DNA from: Acidipila sp.
Lineage (GTDB): Bacteria > Acidobacteriota > Terriglobia > Acidiferrales > UBA7541
Length of the DNA: 64,000 nt
Assembly (NCBI GenBank): GCA_010365215.1
Contig: JAAFGT010000013.1
Span: 16,928-80,927 of the forward strand
Direction: 5' to 3'
The notes under the pieces were generated by a model. That model saw only the letters and a program-made list of their open reading frames with translations, did not search any database and was not told the origin of the DNA. The position numbers and the translations under genes are program-made. Shown here one piece after another: positions 32,861-41,361 of this stretch. The stretch's first letter is position 1, and each line of letters starts with the position of its first letter.

Positions 32861-33095
32861 TTGTCCGTCCTAGAAAGAAACTGCTTTTAAGTTTCCTGCA
32901 GTTCCTTCACGGGAATCGTATTGGCCTGGCTTCGCGAAATGGATACAGTGAAAACTGTAGATCGGAGATGTAATCCGGGTATGCAGATCGCCTGTCCGGG
33001 TTTCAAGCCACTACAGGTGTCGCTCTGGCATCCGGCGCCAGTCTTCGTGTCAAGGATTCAACGAGGATCTGCACTTGAATTCTGGATGCGGTTTT

Positions 33096-33989
33096 CTAGG
33101 CCGGGAGCTTCTGGCGCTTTTTGTAACGATCGATGTCGGGGCGCGATTTATTGACACGCTTGATCATGTCGCTGATGGTGAACTGGTTTCCAGCCTTCAG
33201 ACGATCCAACTCTTTCCAATCGAGAGGAGCGGCCACTGGCGCTCCGGGGCGGGCGCGCACCGAAAAATCGGCGATGGCAGTGGCCGTGTAATCGTTGCGG
33301 AAGAAATCGATGAAGATTTTACCGGTACGCTTGGCCTTGCTCATGGTGGCGATATAGGCTTCGGGCACCGCCGCAACCATTTCGTCGGCTAATGCTCGAC
33401 CGAATGCTTTAACTTCCGCCCATTTATTTTTTTCCGCTAGCGGCACCGTAACATGCAGCCCTTTGCCGCCGGTACACTTCAGAAACGATTCCAAGCCACG
33501 GTCTTTCAGGCGGCGCCGCAGATCGCGAGCGCCCAGCTTCACGGCCTCGAAAGGTACATCGGGGGCGGGATCGAGATCGAATATCAACCGATCGGGATAA
33601 TCGATCTTGCTGGCACGGGCGCCCCAGGGATGAAGCTCGATGGCGCCCATCTGCACCACCTCCAGCAGCCCCTTTTCATCGTCGATGTAAAGATATTCGT
33701 AGGTTTTTCCTTCATGTTTAAATTGAAACGGCCGCACATCGGGACCGAGGCCGCGGCCCGGATTGCGTTGATAAAAGCAGTCCTTATTGATTCCGCTCGG
33801 GCAGCGTAACAAACTGAGCGGATGCTCCGTAATCGCCTTTAAAAGAAAAGGCGCCACAGTGGCGTAATATTTTGCCAGCTGGCCTTTGGTGATGTGGCCA
33901 ATCTCGGAAATCACACGCTCCGGATGTGTGATGGTAATTCCGGATAGTACCAGGGCTTCTTTCTTCTGATTTGTCGGAGTACGAGGCAT
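33096..33989 (-). CDS. Stand-alone LigD-type polymerase/primase domain
   Basis: A 297-residue protein corresponding to the polymerase domain of bacterial LigD (archaeo-eukaryotic primase fold) used in non-homologous end joining. The catalytic acids Asp138 and Asp140 (LIFDLDP) and Asp228 (IFIDFFRND) are present, as are His120 (ELHPWGA) and the KCTGGKGLHV segment, so it should be active in adding (ribo)nucleotides at breaks. No ligase or nuclease domain is attached and no Ku gene is in the window; the ligase may be encoded elsewhere. It ends in a basic tail. The peroxiredoxin gene ends 27 bases upstream on the same strand. Confidence 0.92.
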   Translation of the reverse strand: MPRTPTNQKKEALVLSGITITHPERVISEIGHITKGQLAKYYATVAPFLLKAITEHPLSLLRCPSGINKDCFYQRNPGRGLGPDVRPFQFKHEGKTYEYLYIDDEKGLLEVVQMGAIELHPWGARASKIDYPDRLIFDLDPAPDVPFEAVKLGARDLRRRLKDRGLESFLKCTGGKGLHVTVPLAEKNKWAEVKAFGRALADEMVAAVPEAYIATMSKAKRTGKIFIDFFRNDYTATAIADFSVRARPGAPVAAPLDWKELDRLKAGNQFTISDMIKRVNKSRPDIDRYKKRQKLPA

Positions 33990-34016
33990 CCCGGTCGCGC
34001 CTGGTTTAAATCGAGG

Positions 34017-34676
34017 TTACTTCGGCTGGGGAACGATCCGAAGATAGGGCTTGGGAGCTTTCCAACCGCCCGGGTATTTCTGTTTCGCTTCTTCCTCCGG
34101 CACTGAGGGCAGGATGATGACGTCATCGCCCGGCTTCCAGTTCACCGGCGTGGCCACCTTGTGCTGAGCGGTGAGCTGCATGGAATCGACGACGCGCAGC
34201 ACTTCGTCAAAATTCCGGCCGGTGCTCATGGGATAACTGAGCATCAGCTTGATTTTTTTATCCGGGCCGATGACGAATACGGTGCGCACGGTGGCATTCG
34301 TTGCTGCGGTGCGGCCTTCGGAAGTGCTGCCGGCGTCGGCGGGCAACATGTCATAAAGCTTGGCAACTTTTAGCTCGGTGTCGCCGATCATGGGGTAGTT
34401 CACTTTGTGGCCCTGGGTCTCTTCGATGTCGCTCGCCCACTTTCCGTGGCTGCTGACGGGATCCACGCTCAACCCGATCACCTTGCAGTTACGTTTGGCG
34501 AACGCGGGTTGCAGGCCGGCCATATAGCCCAGTTCGGTGGTGCACACCGGCGTAAAGTCTTTGGGATGGGAAAAAAGGATTCCCCAGCTGTCACCCAGCC
34601 ACTGGTGGAAATTAATCGTGCCTTGCGTTGTTTCGGCTGTGAAATCCGGGGCCTGGTCATTGATGCGTAAAGACAT
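34017..34676 (-). CDS. 1-Cys peroxiredoxin (Prx6 type)
   Basis: A 219-residue thiol peroxidase. The peroxidatic Cys45 lies in the segment PKDFTPVCTTELG, and the Prx6-like long C-terminal domain is present (KPGDDVIILPSV and a tail ending near PYLRIVPQPK). No resolving Cys is seen, so it should work as a 1-Cys enzyme reduced by an external thiol, removing H2O2 or organic peroxides in the cytoplasm. AGGAG precedes the ATG by six bases. It is followed by the LigD polymerase-domain gene on the same strand. Upstream lies the alcohol dehydrogenase gene, with about 100 bases between. Confidence 0.95.
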   Translation of the reverse strand: MSLRINDQAPDFTAETTQGTINFHQWLGDSWGILFSHPKDFTPVCTTELGYMAGLQPAFAKRNCKVIGLSVDPVSSHGKWASDIEETQGHKVNYPMIGDTELKVAKLYDMLPADAGSTSEGRTAATNATVRTVFVIGPDKKIKLMLSYPMSTGRNFDEVLRVVDSMQLTAQHKVATPVNWKPGDDVIILPSVPEEEAKQKYPGGWKAPKPYLRIVPQPK

Positions 34677-34777
34677 GTCACGCTCCTGGAAACCTTTTTC
34701 CGAATGTCCGATGGTAAATCCTACCCTTGGTTATCTTAAGCTATTCCTCGTTCTTTATGTGAACACCCGCTCGACGC

Positions 34778-35827
34778 TCACTGCATCGGCAAGGAAGCCA
34801 TGTCAATCACAAAGCGGTACTTCACATCGTTTTTTAGAACGCGCTCGTAGGCTTCATTTATCTTTTGTATAGGGATGATTTCGATCTCGGAAGTAATCCC
34901 GTGTTCGGCGCAATAGTCGAGCATTTCCTGAGTCTCGGCGATGCCTCCGATGGTAGAGCCGGCCAGCGAACGGCGCTTGGCTATGAGCGAACCGGCAGGA
35001 ATGGCGGCTGGCTTCTCTGGAATCCCCACCAGCGTCATCGTGGCGTCTCGCTTCAGCAGGCTGAGGTACGCATTAAGATCGTGGTCGGCAGACACAGTAT
35101 CGAGAATGAAGTCGAAGGTATTGATGTGTCTATCCATGTCAGCGGTGTCGGTGGAAAGAACAACTTCATCGGCGCCCAAACGCAGCGCGTCTTCTTTTTT
35201 ACCAGGCGAGGTGGTGAATTGCACCACATGGGCTCCAAATGCCCGCCCGAACTTGAGCGCCATATGTCCCAAGCCGCCCAAGCCGACGACGCCAAACTTT
35301 TTGCCCTTCTGAACTTTCCAATGCCGCATGGGGGAATAGGTGGTAATGCCTGCGCAGAGCAAGGGAGACGCGGCAGCAAGCGGTAGCTTGGGAGAAATCT
35401 TCAGCACAAACGCCTGGTCGACGACAATGTTATTCGAGTAGCCGCCGAAAGCCGGTGCACCGTTATTGTCGAGACAGTTGTAGGTAAAGACGGTGTGGGT
35501 TTCGCAGAACTGTTCCTCGTTGTGTTTGCAGCTTGGGCAGACACGGCAGGAATCCACCATGCAGCCGACGGCGGCGAGATCGCCGGGCTTGAAGTTCTTT
35601 ACCGCGTTTCCAACGTGGACGACGCGCCCCACGATTTCATGCCCTGGCACCATGGGAAAAATGGCTCCGCCCCACTCGTCGCGCGTCTGGTGGATATCGC
35701 TGTGACATACGCCGCAATACTGGATGTCGATGACCACGTCGCCCGGGCCGGGATCCCGCCGCTGAAACTTGAAAGGCGCAAGCGGCGCTTTCGCCTTCGC
35801 TGCTGCATAACCCCATGATCGCGTCAT
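34778..35827 (-). CDS. Zinc-dependent NAD(P) alcohol dehydrogenase (YahK/CAD-like)
   Basis: A 349-residue medium-chain dehydrogenase. Catalytic zinc ligands are Cys41 (CGVCHSD) and His63-Glu64 (GHE); the structural zinc is held by Cys94, Cys97, Cys100 and Cys108. The Rossmann motif GLGGLGHMALK follows. It belongs to the cinnamyl-alcohol dehydrogenase group and probably reduces aldehydes with NADPH. The start at 35827 is chosen because GGAGA lies eight bases upstream and the sequence (MTRSWGYAA) matches the family N-terminus; an in-frame ATG at 35851 is possible. A detoxification role would fit the neighbouring peroxiredoxin. Confidence 0.94.
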   Translation of the reverse strand: MTRSWGYAAAKAKAPLAPFKFQRRDPGPGDVVIDIQYCGVCHSDIHQTRDEWGGAIFPMVPGHEIVGRVVHVGNAVKNFKPGDLAAVGCMVDSCRVCPSCKHNEEQFCETHTVFTYNCLDNNGAPAFGGYSNNIVVDQAFVLKISPKLPLAAASPLLCAGITTYSPMRHWKVQKGKKFGVVGLGGLGHMALKFGRAFGAHVVQFTTSPGKKEDALRLGADEVVLSTDTADMDRHINTFDFILDTVSADHDLNAYLSLLKRDATMTLVGIPEKPAAIPAGSLIAKRRSLAGSTIGGIAETQEMLDYCAEHGITSEIEIIPIQKINEAYERVLKNDVKYRFVIDMASLPMQ

Positions 35828-35981
35828 TGAACTTGTCTCCAGCATCGCCAACGCTTTATAGATGCCGTACGGCGCCCTGTCGTTGCGGCAAAGAGAAGGC
35901 CGGCATGGTGACTGCTCCAGACGCTAGCGCGACGCGGATGCGCTACAAAACGCCCCACAATACTGCTATGTTATCGTCGCC

Positions 35982-36917
35982 ATGATGCGCAGCCTAATCT
36001 TCTGGGTCTCGAGCAAGAAGGCGGTCACATCGACCATTGCCCGAAATGGGATGCGTTCCGGATTTGCCAGGCGGTTTGTCGCCGGCGAAACGCTGGAAGA
36101 GGCGCTGGCGGCCAGCGCCGAATTGGGCCGTGCCTCGCGGCGCGTAAGCCTGAATTATCTGGGAGAAAATGTCTCGTCGCCCGAAGAGGCGCGAACCGTG
36201 CGCGATAACTACATCGAGATGTTGCGCGGGCTCGATTGCCGGTCGATTGACGGCAATATCTCCATCAAACTTACGCAGCTCGGACTGGACTTCGACCGCA
36301 CACTCTGCCGCGACCTGACCATGGAGATTGCCGCGACCGCCCAAACACTGTGTAGAGACATCGAAGTGGATATGGAGGCCTCTGCTTACATCGACGCTAC
36401 ACTCGATATTTTTGAAGCGGTGCGAAAGCAACACCAAAATGTCGGCTTGGCTGTGCAGGCGTATCTTTATCGCACGGAAAAAGATATCGAGCGTCTGGCG
36501 CCACTCCGTCCAAAACTGAGGCTGGTGAAAGGAGCCTATCGCGAACCAGCCAGCATTGCCTGGCAGAAAAAAAGCGAAGTCGATGCGAACTACCGGCGCC
36601 TTGTCGACCTGCTGTTCGACGGCCGATTTTATCCGGCGATTGCCACGCACGACCCGGCCATGCAAGAACACGCCCTGACGCGCTTGCGCGAACGAGGCGT
36701 GGCTGCGTCGGCATACGAATTCCAGATGATTTACGGGATTCGAAGGGATTTGCAGGAGTCCATCCGCCAGGCAGGACACGCGTTGCGGATCTATGTTCCG
36801 TTCGGCAGCGACTGGTGTCCGTACTTTATGCGGCGGCTCTCGGAGCGGCCGGCCAACTGCATTTTTGTGTTACGCAGCTTGATCGCCGAAGCGTTCCGCC
36901 CCACCCGCAAGGCGTAA
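35982..36917 (+). CDS. Proline dehydrogenase
   Basis: A 311-residue monofunctional PRODH with an FAD-binding TIM barrel. It oxidises proline to pyrroline-5-carboxylate and passes electrons to quinone. Family segments are seen: SIKLTQLGLD, RLVKGAYREP, ATHDPAM, YEFQMIYGIRRDLQ and RIYVPFGSDWCPYFMRRLSE with the paired arginines that bind the substrate. No pyrroline-5-carboxylate dehydrogenase follows, so the second step is encoded elsewhere. The ATG at 35982 is one of two adjacent ATGs; no ribosome site is evident. It is divergent from the alcohol dehydrogenase gene and convergent with the PilZ gene. Confidence 0.93.
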   Translation: MMRSLIFWVSSKKAVTSTIARNGMRSGFARRFVAGETLEEALAASAELGRASRRVSLNYLGENVSSPEEARTVRDNYIEMLRGLDCRSIDGNISIKLTQLGLDFDRTLCRDLTMEIAATAQTLCRDIEVDMEASAYIDATLDIFEAVRKQHQNVGLAVQAYLYRTEKDIERLAPLRPKLRLVKGAYREPASIAWQKKSEVDANYRRLVDLLFDGRFYPAIATHDPAMQEHALTRLRERGVAASAYEFQMIYGIRRDLQESIRQAGHALRIYVPFGSDWCPYFMRRLSERPANCIFVLRSLIAEAFRPTRKA

Positions 36918-36925
36918 GCGGGAGC

Positions 36926-37312
36926 TTACGACTTGGGTTCGCCCAGCACTTCACTCAGGTGGGAAAGCAATTGTGTGCGCGGGGGCATGAACTCAACTCC
37001 CATGCCATCCGTCTCTTTGCTGCGCACCACGCAGACCGCCTCGATCCATTCGCCGCCCTTGCGGATTCGCAAACCGAGCGGATGGCCTACGGGATACAGA
37101 TTGGATGTGCGGATGAACGCGCCGCCCAGACCGACTACAGAAATCTGCCCGTGCAGCTCGGCGCCGACGCCCTCGCACTCGAGCCACTGCGAACCCGGGA
37201 GCTGTTTGCGAGGGTAACGCCGTTCCTCGATCTCAAGGCTTCCGGCGCCCCTGGGACCCGGGCTTAGTTTCCCTCTGGATTTATTCCTGCGCGGCGGCGT
37301 CACCAGCATCAT
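36926..37312 (-). CDS. PilZ-domain-like protein
   Basis: A 128-residue small protein with a basic, Pro-rich start (about 1-28) and a PilZ-like barrel. The RxxxR element is seen in ERRYPRKQ and the second motif in SVVGLGGAFIRT, which departs from the classic D/NxSxxG, so cyclic-di-GMP binding is uncertain. Later strands (LGLRIRKGGEWIEAVCVVR, GMGVEFM) fit the fold well. It may tune an unidentified process in response to cyclic-di-GMP. It stands alone; YihY lies upstream on the same strand. Confidence 0.75.
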   Translation of the reverse strand: MMLVTPPRRNKSRGKLSPGPRGAGSLEIEERRYPRKQLPGSQWLECEGVGAELHGQISVVGLGGAFIRTSNLYPVGHPLGLRIRKGGEWIEAVCVVRSKETDGMGVEFMPPRTQLLSHLSEVLGEPKS

Positions 37313-37363
37313 CCTTATACGAAAACAAAGAATAGCACTACTTGGACTTAAGGCGCGGATCTA

Positions 37364-38248
37364 CTATTCAGAGCCAACCGCTGTCACTGGTTTTACGGGC
37401 TTTACCGGGGCGTCTGGAACCGCGGAGAGCGCCTTCCCCGTACGCGATGCCAGGCGCTCGGCATTGAAAGCTGCGCCCAACAGCACAACCACGGCGCTGA
37501 TCTGCATCCAGATCAGCAACCCCATCACCGCTGCCAGCCCGCCGTAGACCGGGCTATAAGGCATCAAGCGCATGTACGATCCGAAACAAAGATTCGCGAC
37601 CCACCACAATGCCGCGGCTACCAGCGCCCCGGGAAAACAGAATCTCCATTTCTCGACACTTGGTTGTCCTGCGCGATAGAGCAGTGCCAAAATAATAAAA
37701 ACCAGAAAAAATGCCACGCCCACCGCGGACCAAAACCAGAAAATCTGCAACAGGCGACTCAACCCGAATCGCCAGGTGATCCATTTGCGCAAAAAGTCGG
37801 CGAACACGGTTAACAGAACGGCAGCCAGCGTGGGGACGACCGCCAAACACAGCAGCAACAGGGAGTTCAGCTGCTGTCGCCAATACGAAGGGGGCGCGCT
37901 TCCGTGCTCCATGAAACGGAAACTTTCCACCAGCGCCGACATGCATTGTGTTCCCGCCACCAGCGTCCCAATAAATCCCAGGAACACCCATTTCATGGGG
38001 TGGGTGTCATAGCCGCGAAGATTCTGGAAGAGCATCTGTTCGGTACCGGGAGGCAGGAACCATCGCTCGCTCAACATTTCAAGCAGCGCGATGCTCCCCA
38101 GACGGGAATGCGCGAGCAGGCTTACCAGGAACAGCAGAAGAGGAAAAAACGTCAGAAACATATTGAAAGCCAGCGCCTGCGCATAGAGCGCGGCAGCGGG
38201 ATAGACGCGGTGGAATGCTTTTCGGAAATCGCGCCAGTAAGAACGCAT
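37364..38248 (-). CDS. YihY/virulence factor BrkB family membrane protein
   Basis: A 294-residue inner-membrane protein with about six helices. Family segments are present: ALAFNMFLTFFPLLLFLVSLL at helix 1 region, GTQCMSAL, YRAGQPSVEKWRFCFPGALVAAALWW and a late PVYGGLAAVMGLLIWMQ segment. Its function is unsettled; it was once called RNase BN by error. The ATG at 38248 is preferred: a perfect TATAAT (38264-38259 on the minus strand) overlaps the more upstream ATG at 38260, so that codon would lie before the transcript start. The transcript would then have a very short leader. Confidence 0.88.
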   Translation of the reverse strand: MRSYWRDFRKAFHRVYPAAALYAQALAFNMFLTFFPLLLFLVSLLAHSRLGSIALLEMLSERWFLPPGTEQMLFQNLRGYDTHPMKWVFLGFIGTLVAGTQCMSALVESFRFMEHGSAPPSYWRQQLNSLLLLCLAVVPTLAAVLLTVFADFLRKWITWRFGLSRLLQIFWFWSAVGVAFFLVFIILALLYRAGQPSVEKWRFCFPGALVAAALWWVANLCFGSYMRLMPYSPVYGGLAAVMGLLIWMQISAVVVLLGAAFNAERLASRTGKALSAVPDAPVKPVKPVTAVGSE

Positions 38249-38426
38249 GAGCGGTTCCATTATACAGAGGCGATGAGCGCGCGCCAGTTGGCGAGCGCTG
38301 GCGGAAGTAGACTGAGCGCGAGCTTACATGGGAGCAACTACGGGGAGGCTTGTCGCGACGCTTCGCGCGGAGTACACTGCCCTCCTGTTCGGCAGCACGG
38401 AAAACTTTTCCACCAGGATAAAAATC

Positions 38427-39743
38427 ATGACTACACCGGTGGTGACACCGCTCAATGCCAGCGAAGAAGTGCTGCGCAAACATAAGGAATATCTCTGGCC
38501 CAGCGTGACCAACTATTACTCGAAGCCGCTGGTGGCCGATCACGGTGCGATGCAATACCTGTGGGACCTGGAGGGACGGCGCTACCTCGATTTCTTCGGC
38601 GGCATCCTCACCGTATCGGTGGGCCATGCCAACCCGAAAGTTGCCGGCAAGGTGCAGGAACAGGTAGGCAAACTCCAACACACTTCCACGCTGTATCCCA
38701 ATGAAGCGATCGTCGCGCTGGCGGAAAAGCTGGCGCACATTACCCCCGGCAAATTGCAGAAGAGTTTTTTTACGAATTCCGGCACGGAGGCCAATGAGGC
38801 GGCGATTCTGCTGGCGCGCATGGCCACCGGCAGCTACGACATCGTGGCCTTGCGCCACGCCTACGCCGGTGGCTCACAGCTGGCCAAGAGCGTTACCGCG
38901 CAAGCGCCATGGCGCAAAGGCGGAGTCATCAGCTTTGGCGTTACGCACGCCATCAATCCGTATTGTTACCGCTGCCCGCTGGGGCTTAGCTACCCGAGCT
39001 GCGAAGTGGCCTGCGCCAACGACGTGAAAAATCTGATCGAGACTGCCACCAATGGGGCGCCGGCGGCGTTTATGGCCGAGCCCATTCAAGGCGTGGGTGG
39101 CTTCATCACGCCGCCCAAAGAATATTTTAAAATCGTTTTCAAAATTGTGAAAGAGTTCGGCGCGCTGTTTATTGCCGACGAAGTGCAGACCGGGTTCGGC
39201 CGCACCGGGAAAAAGTGGTTCGGCATCGAGCAGTGGGAGGTGACGCCCGATATCATGACTTGCGCGAAGGGAATGGCAAACGGCGCTCCCGTCGGCGCGA
39301 CGATCACCACCAGCGAACTGGCCAATTCCTTCCAGGGGCTGAATATTTCGACGTTTGGCGGTAATCCCGTGACTTCGGTGGCGGCGCGCGCGACCATTCA
39401 AGTGATCGAGGAAGAGCACCTGCTCGAAAATGCGCACGTGGTGGGAACTTACTTCCGGCAGAAACTCGAAGCGCTGAAAGAAAAATATCCGTTAATCGGC
39501 GACGTTCGCGGCATGGGGTTGATGCAGGCGCTGGAGCTTGTGAAGGACCGCACCACCAAGGAACCCGCACCGCAGCAGACTACGCAGATGCTGGAGCGAA
39601 CCCGGGAAAACGGCCTGCTGATCGGGAAAGGCGGCCTGTACAACAATGTGCTTCGTCTCTCTCCCATGCTGAATATCACCAAGCCGGATGTGGATGAGGC
39701 TGTGCGCCTGCTCGACAAATCGTTTTCTGAAGTCTCCGTCTGA
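38427..39743 (+). CDS. Class III aminotransferase (AGXT2/omega-aminotransferase type)
   Basis: A 438-residue PLP enzyme of fold type I. The PLP lysine is Lys281 in TCAKGMANG and the ring-binding Asp251 is in FIADEVQTGFGR; the phosphate-binding NSGTEANE lies at 117-124. It resembles alanine-glyoxylate aminotransferase 2 and related omega-aminotransferases, moving an amino group from an amine or beta-amino acid to a keto acid. A distinct insertion with three cysteines (NPYCYRCPLGLSYPSCEVAC, 178-196) is present and could bind metal or form disulphides. The ATG at 38427 has AGGA upstream; a longer frame to 38328 lacks support. Confidence 0.92.
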   Translation: MTTPVVTPLNASEEVLRKHKEYLWPSVTNYYSKPLVADHGAMQYLWDLEGRRYLDFFGGILTVSVGHANPKVAGKVQEQVGKLQHTSTLYPNEAIVALAEKLAHITPGKLQKSFFTNSGTEANEAAILLARMATGSYDIVALRHAYAGGSQLAKSVTAQAPWRKGGVISFGVTHAINPYCYRCPLGLSYPSCEVACANDVKNLIETATNGAPAAFMAEPIQGVGGFITPPKEYFKIVFKIVKEFGALFIADEVQTGFGRTGKKWFGIEQWEVTPDIMTCAKGMANGAPVGATITTSELANSFQGLNISTFGGNPVTSVAARATIQVIEEEHLLENAHVVGTYFRQKLEALKEKYPLIGDVRGMGLMQALELVKDRTTKEPAPQQTTQMLERTRENGLLIGKGGLYNNVLRLSPMLNITKPDVDEAVRLLDKSFSEVSV

Positions 39744-39809
39744 AGCCGGAATCATGAATCCGAAGAAGATTGAAGGTGTAGGCGATTCAAAACAGGCATA
39801 ATCATTCTT

Positions 39810-40265
39810 ATGGTTCTGCGCAAAACTATTAACCGTGCCTGCTCGTCGGTCGCGCTGTTATTGGCCATGCAATTCATGGCCATGCCCTCGCGCGCCGCCG
39901 ACAAGTCAGTCTGGAAGCCCATCGAGTACGCACTGCTGAAAATCGATGAGAAGCCGGTGAAATTGTGGACTGCGTACCGCACCGAAAAAGATAAGAGCGT
40001 GAAACGGCTTTTGCTGCAACTGGGATCGCGTTATCTGCTTATCGATACCGAAGACCGCGAAGTGCGCGAATTCCGCCCGGAAAGTTTTGATCGGCACGGC
40101 AAGGACCTGAAAGCTGGACGCAGCGAGCAGACGGCGAAGGTGTTGACTACCAGCGAATGGCTGCTGCGCGAAGCCGGCATGGTACGAATCATCCACGTGC
40201 GCCTGGTGGATGAGGGACGCGTGATTGAAATTCAACTGCCCAGCTTGCCGGATTTGCGCTACTAG
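39810..40265 (+). CDS. Exported protein of unknown function
   Basis: A 151-residue protein with a signal peptide (about 1-29, ending SRAAD) and a compact beta-rich body (EYALLKIDEKPVKLWTAYR, RYLLIDTEDREVREF, VRIIHVRLVDEGRVIEIQLP). It may fold as a small sandwich or barrel in the periplasm. No lipobox, catalytic motif or known domain is seen. It follows the aminotransferase gene after 66 bases on the same strand, and the pair may be co-transcribed. It ends near a 212-base gap before the convergent gene. Confidence 0.75.
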   Translation: MVLRKTINRACSSVALLLAMQFMAMPSRAADKSVWKPIEYALLKIDEKPVKLWTAYRTEKDKSVKRLLLQLGSRYLLIDTEDREVREFRPESFDRHGKDLKAGRSEQTAKVLTTSEWLLREAGMVRIIHVRLVDEGRVIEIQLPSLPDLRY

Positions 40266-40477
40266 TCGAAGCGCTGGGGCCATTCCGGATCCCCTGAGGC
40301 GGGCGGCGGATAATCCCGGCATCCAGTAGGAAGCTGACCTGCACCTGCTTCGTGAACACCACCAGCTTGCAGTCCGAAAACGTCGACAACCGCGTAATTC
40401 ATTCCCAGCGCGATCGGCTTCCTTTGGGAGACAAACGGGCTACGCGCAACCTGGGTCCTGGATTTCAAATCGCATTT

Positions 40478-41068
40478 TCAATGTCGCAGGACTGAATAGA
40501 TCCAGGGTATGCCGACAAGTCCCGGCTGAACGAGGATTTCGACGGAATCGCCGTTGCGAAAGCGGGCGAAGTCATCTTCATCGACTGGGACGCGCTCGAT
40601 GCGCTGCCCGGGCCGCCAGGAGGTGACCATCAGACGGCGTGTATGGAGAACGCCGGGCATGGCAAATTTGCTCACCACGCGCGTGACTTCACGGTACGGC
40701 GGTGAGGTGTCAAAACGGCCGTTAAGCACCAGGAGAAGCGACAGCAGCCACGGAACCGGCAGCAACCCGCGGAAAATGCGCCGCAGCGCTTCGAGAGGCT
40801 CCGCTTGGCGCGCCCGGCGATCGAGCACGACGGCCAGCACCAGCTCAACCGCGGCGACGACGCCCAGAAAAATCATCATGCCGTCGGCGTCGAGTGGAGG
40901 GTAATAGTGCATCGCGGGAAGAAAGGCCAGCGCGCCCAGCAGAAAGATCGCCGTGCTATAGAGCAGGCGGCGCCGAAAAATGAACTCAGAGAGCGCGGCA
41001 GTGGACGCGCAATTGTCGCAAGGCTCGCTTGGGTTTTGAGCGCCGCAGTTTAGGCAGTAACCAGTCAT
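40478..41068 (-). CDS. Zinc-ribbon membrane protein, unknown function
   Basis: A 196-residue protein with a short zinc ribbon at the start (CLNCG and CDNC, residues 5-20), then three hydrophobic helices (about 35-52, 62-80, 98-115) and a soluble C-terminal domain with basic strands (RRLMVTSWRPGQRIERVPVD). Such zinc-ribbon membrane proteins are common but not characterised. I start at the ATG at 41068 because it places the ribbon at residue 5, as usual; the long upstream frame to 41350 has no support and runs over the terminator area. Confidence 0.7.
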   Translation of the reverse strand: MTGYCLNCGAQNPSEPCDNCASTAALSEFIFRRRLLYSTAIFLLGALAFLPAMHYYPPLDADGMMIFLGVVAAVELVLAVVLDRRARQAEPLEALRRIFRGLLPVPWLLSLLLVLNGRFDTSPPYREVTRVVSKFAMPGVLHTRRLMVTSWRPGQRIERVPVDEDDFARFRNGDSVEILVQPGLVGIPWIYSVLRH

Positions 41069-41290
41069 GTCAGTCGTGGGCGATCTAGCCTTGCATGGGG
41101 CGGGTATTGCCGCCGGCATCCATCCGCCCTGGTTTAAGGATACCGCACAGACCGTGACCAAGTCTCGGACGACTATTATTACAGACACCTCCACGCAGCC
41201 AAAAGTTCCCGCCGCGGCGGGCCAGTCGATACAAAGCCGGGTTGAAAATCTGGCAGCGATACCGAGAAAATGACCGTGGTAGCTTGCGGG

Positions 41291-41332
41291 ACACAAAAAG
41301 AAAGGCTGCGGAGAGGAATTCTCGCCGCAGCC
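41291..41332 (-). terminator. Rho-independent terminator of the TonB receptor gene
   Basis: An 8-base perfect stem GGCTGCGG/CCGCAGCC (41304-41311 with 41325-41332) encloses a further GAG/CTC pairing. On the minus strand it is followed by TTTCTTTTT. It lies 30 bases after the receptor stop codon. Confidence 0.88.
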
Positions 41333-41361
41333 TTGAGGCCAGACCTTCAATCGTGCAACCG

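Noticed and set aside
40262-40468. 68-codon minus-strand frame filling the gap between two genes
   Set aside because: Starts with TTG, no ribosome site, Pro/Gly-rich without fold pattern; could be real but not supported.
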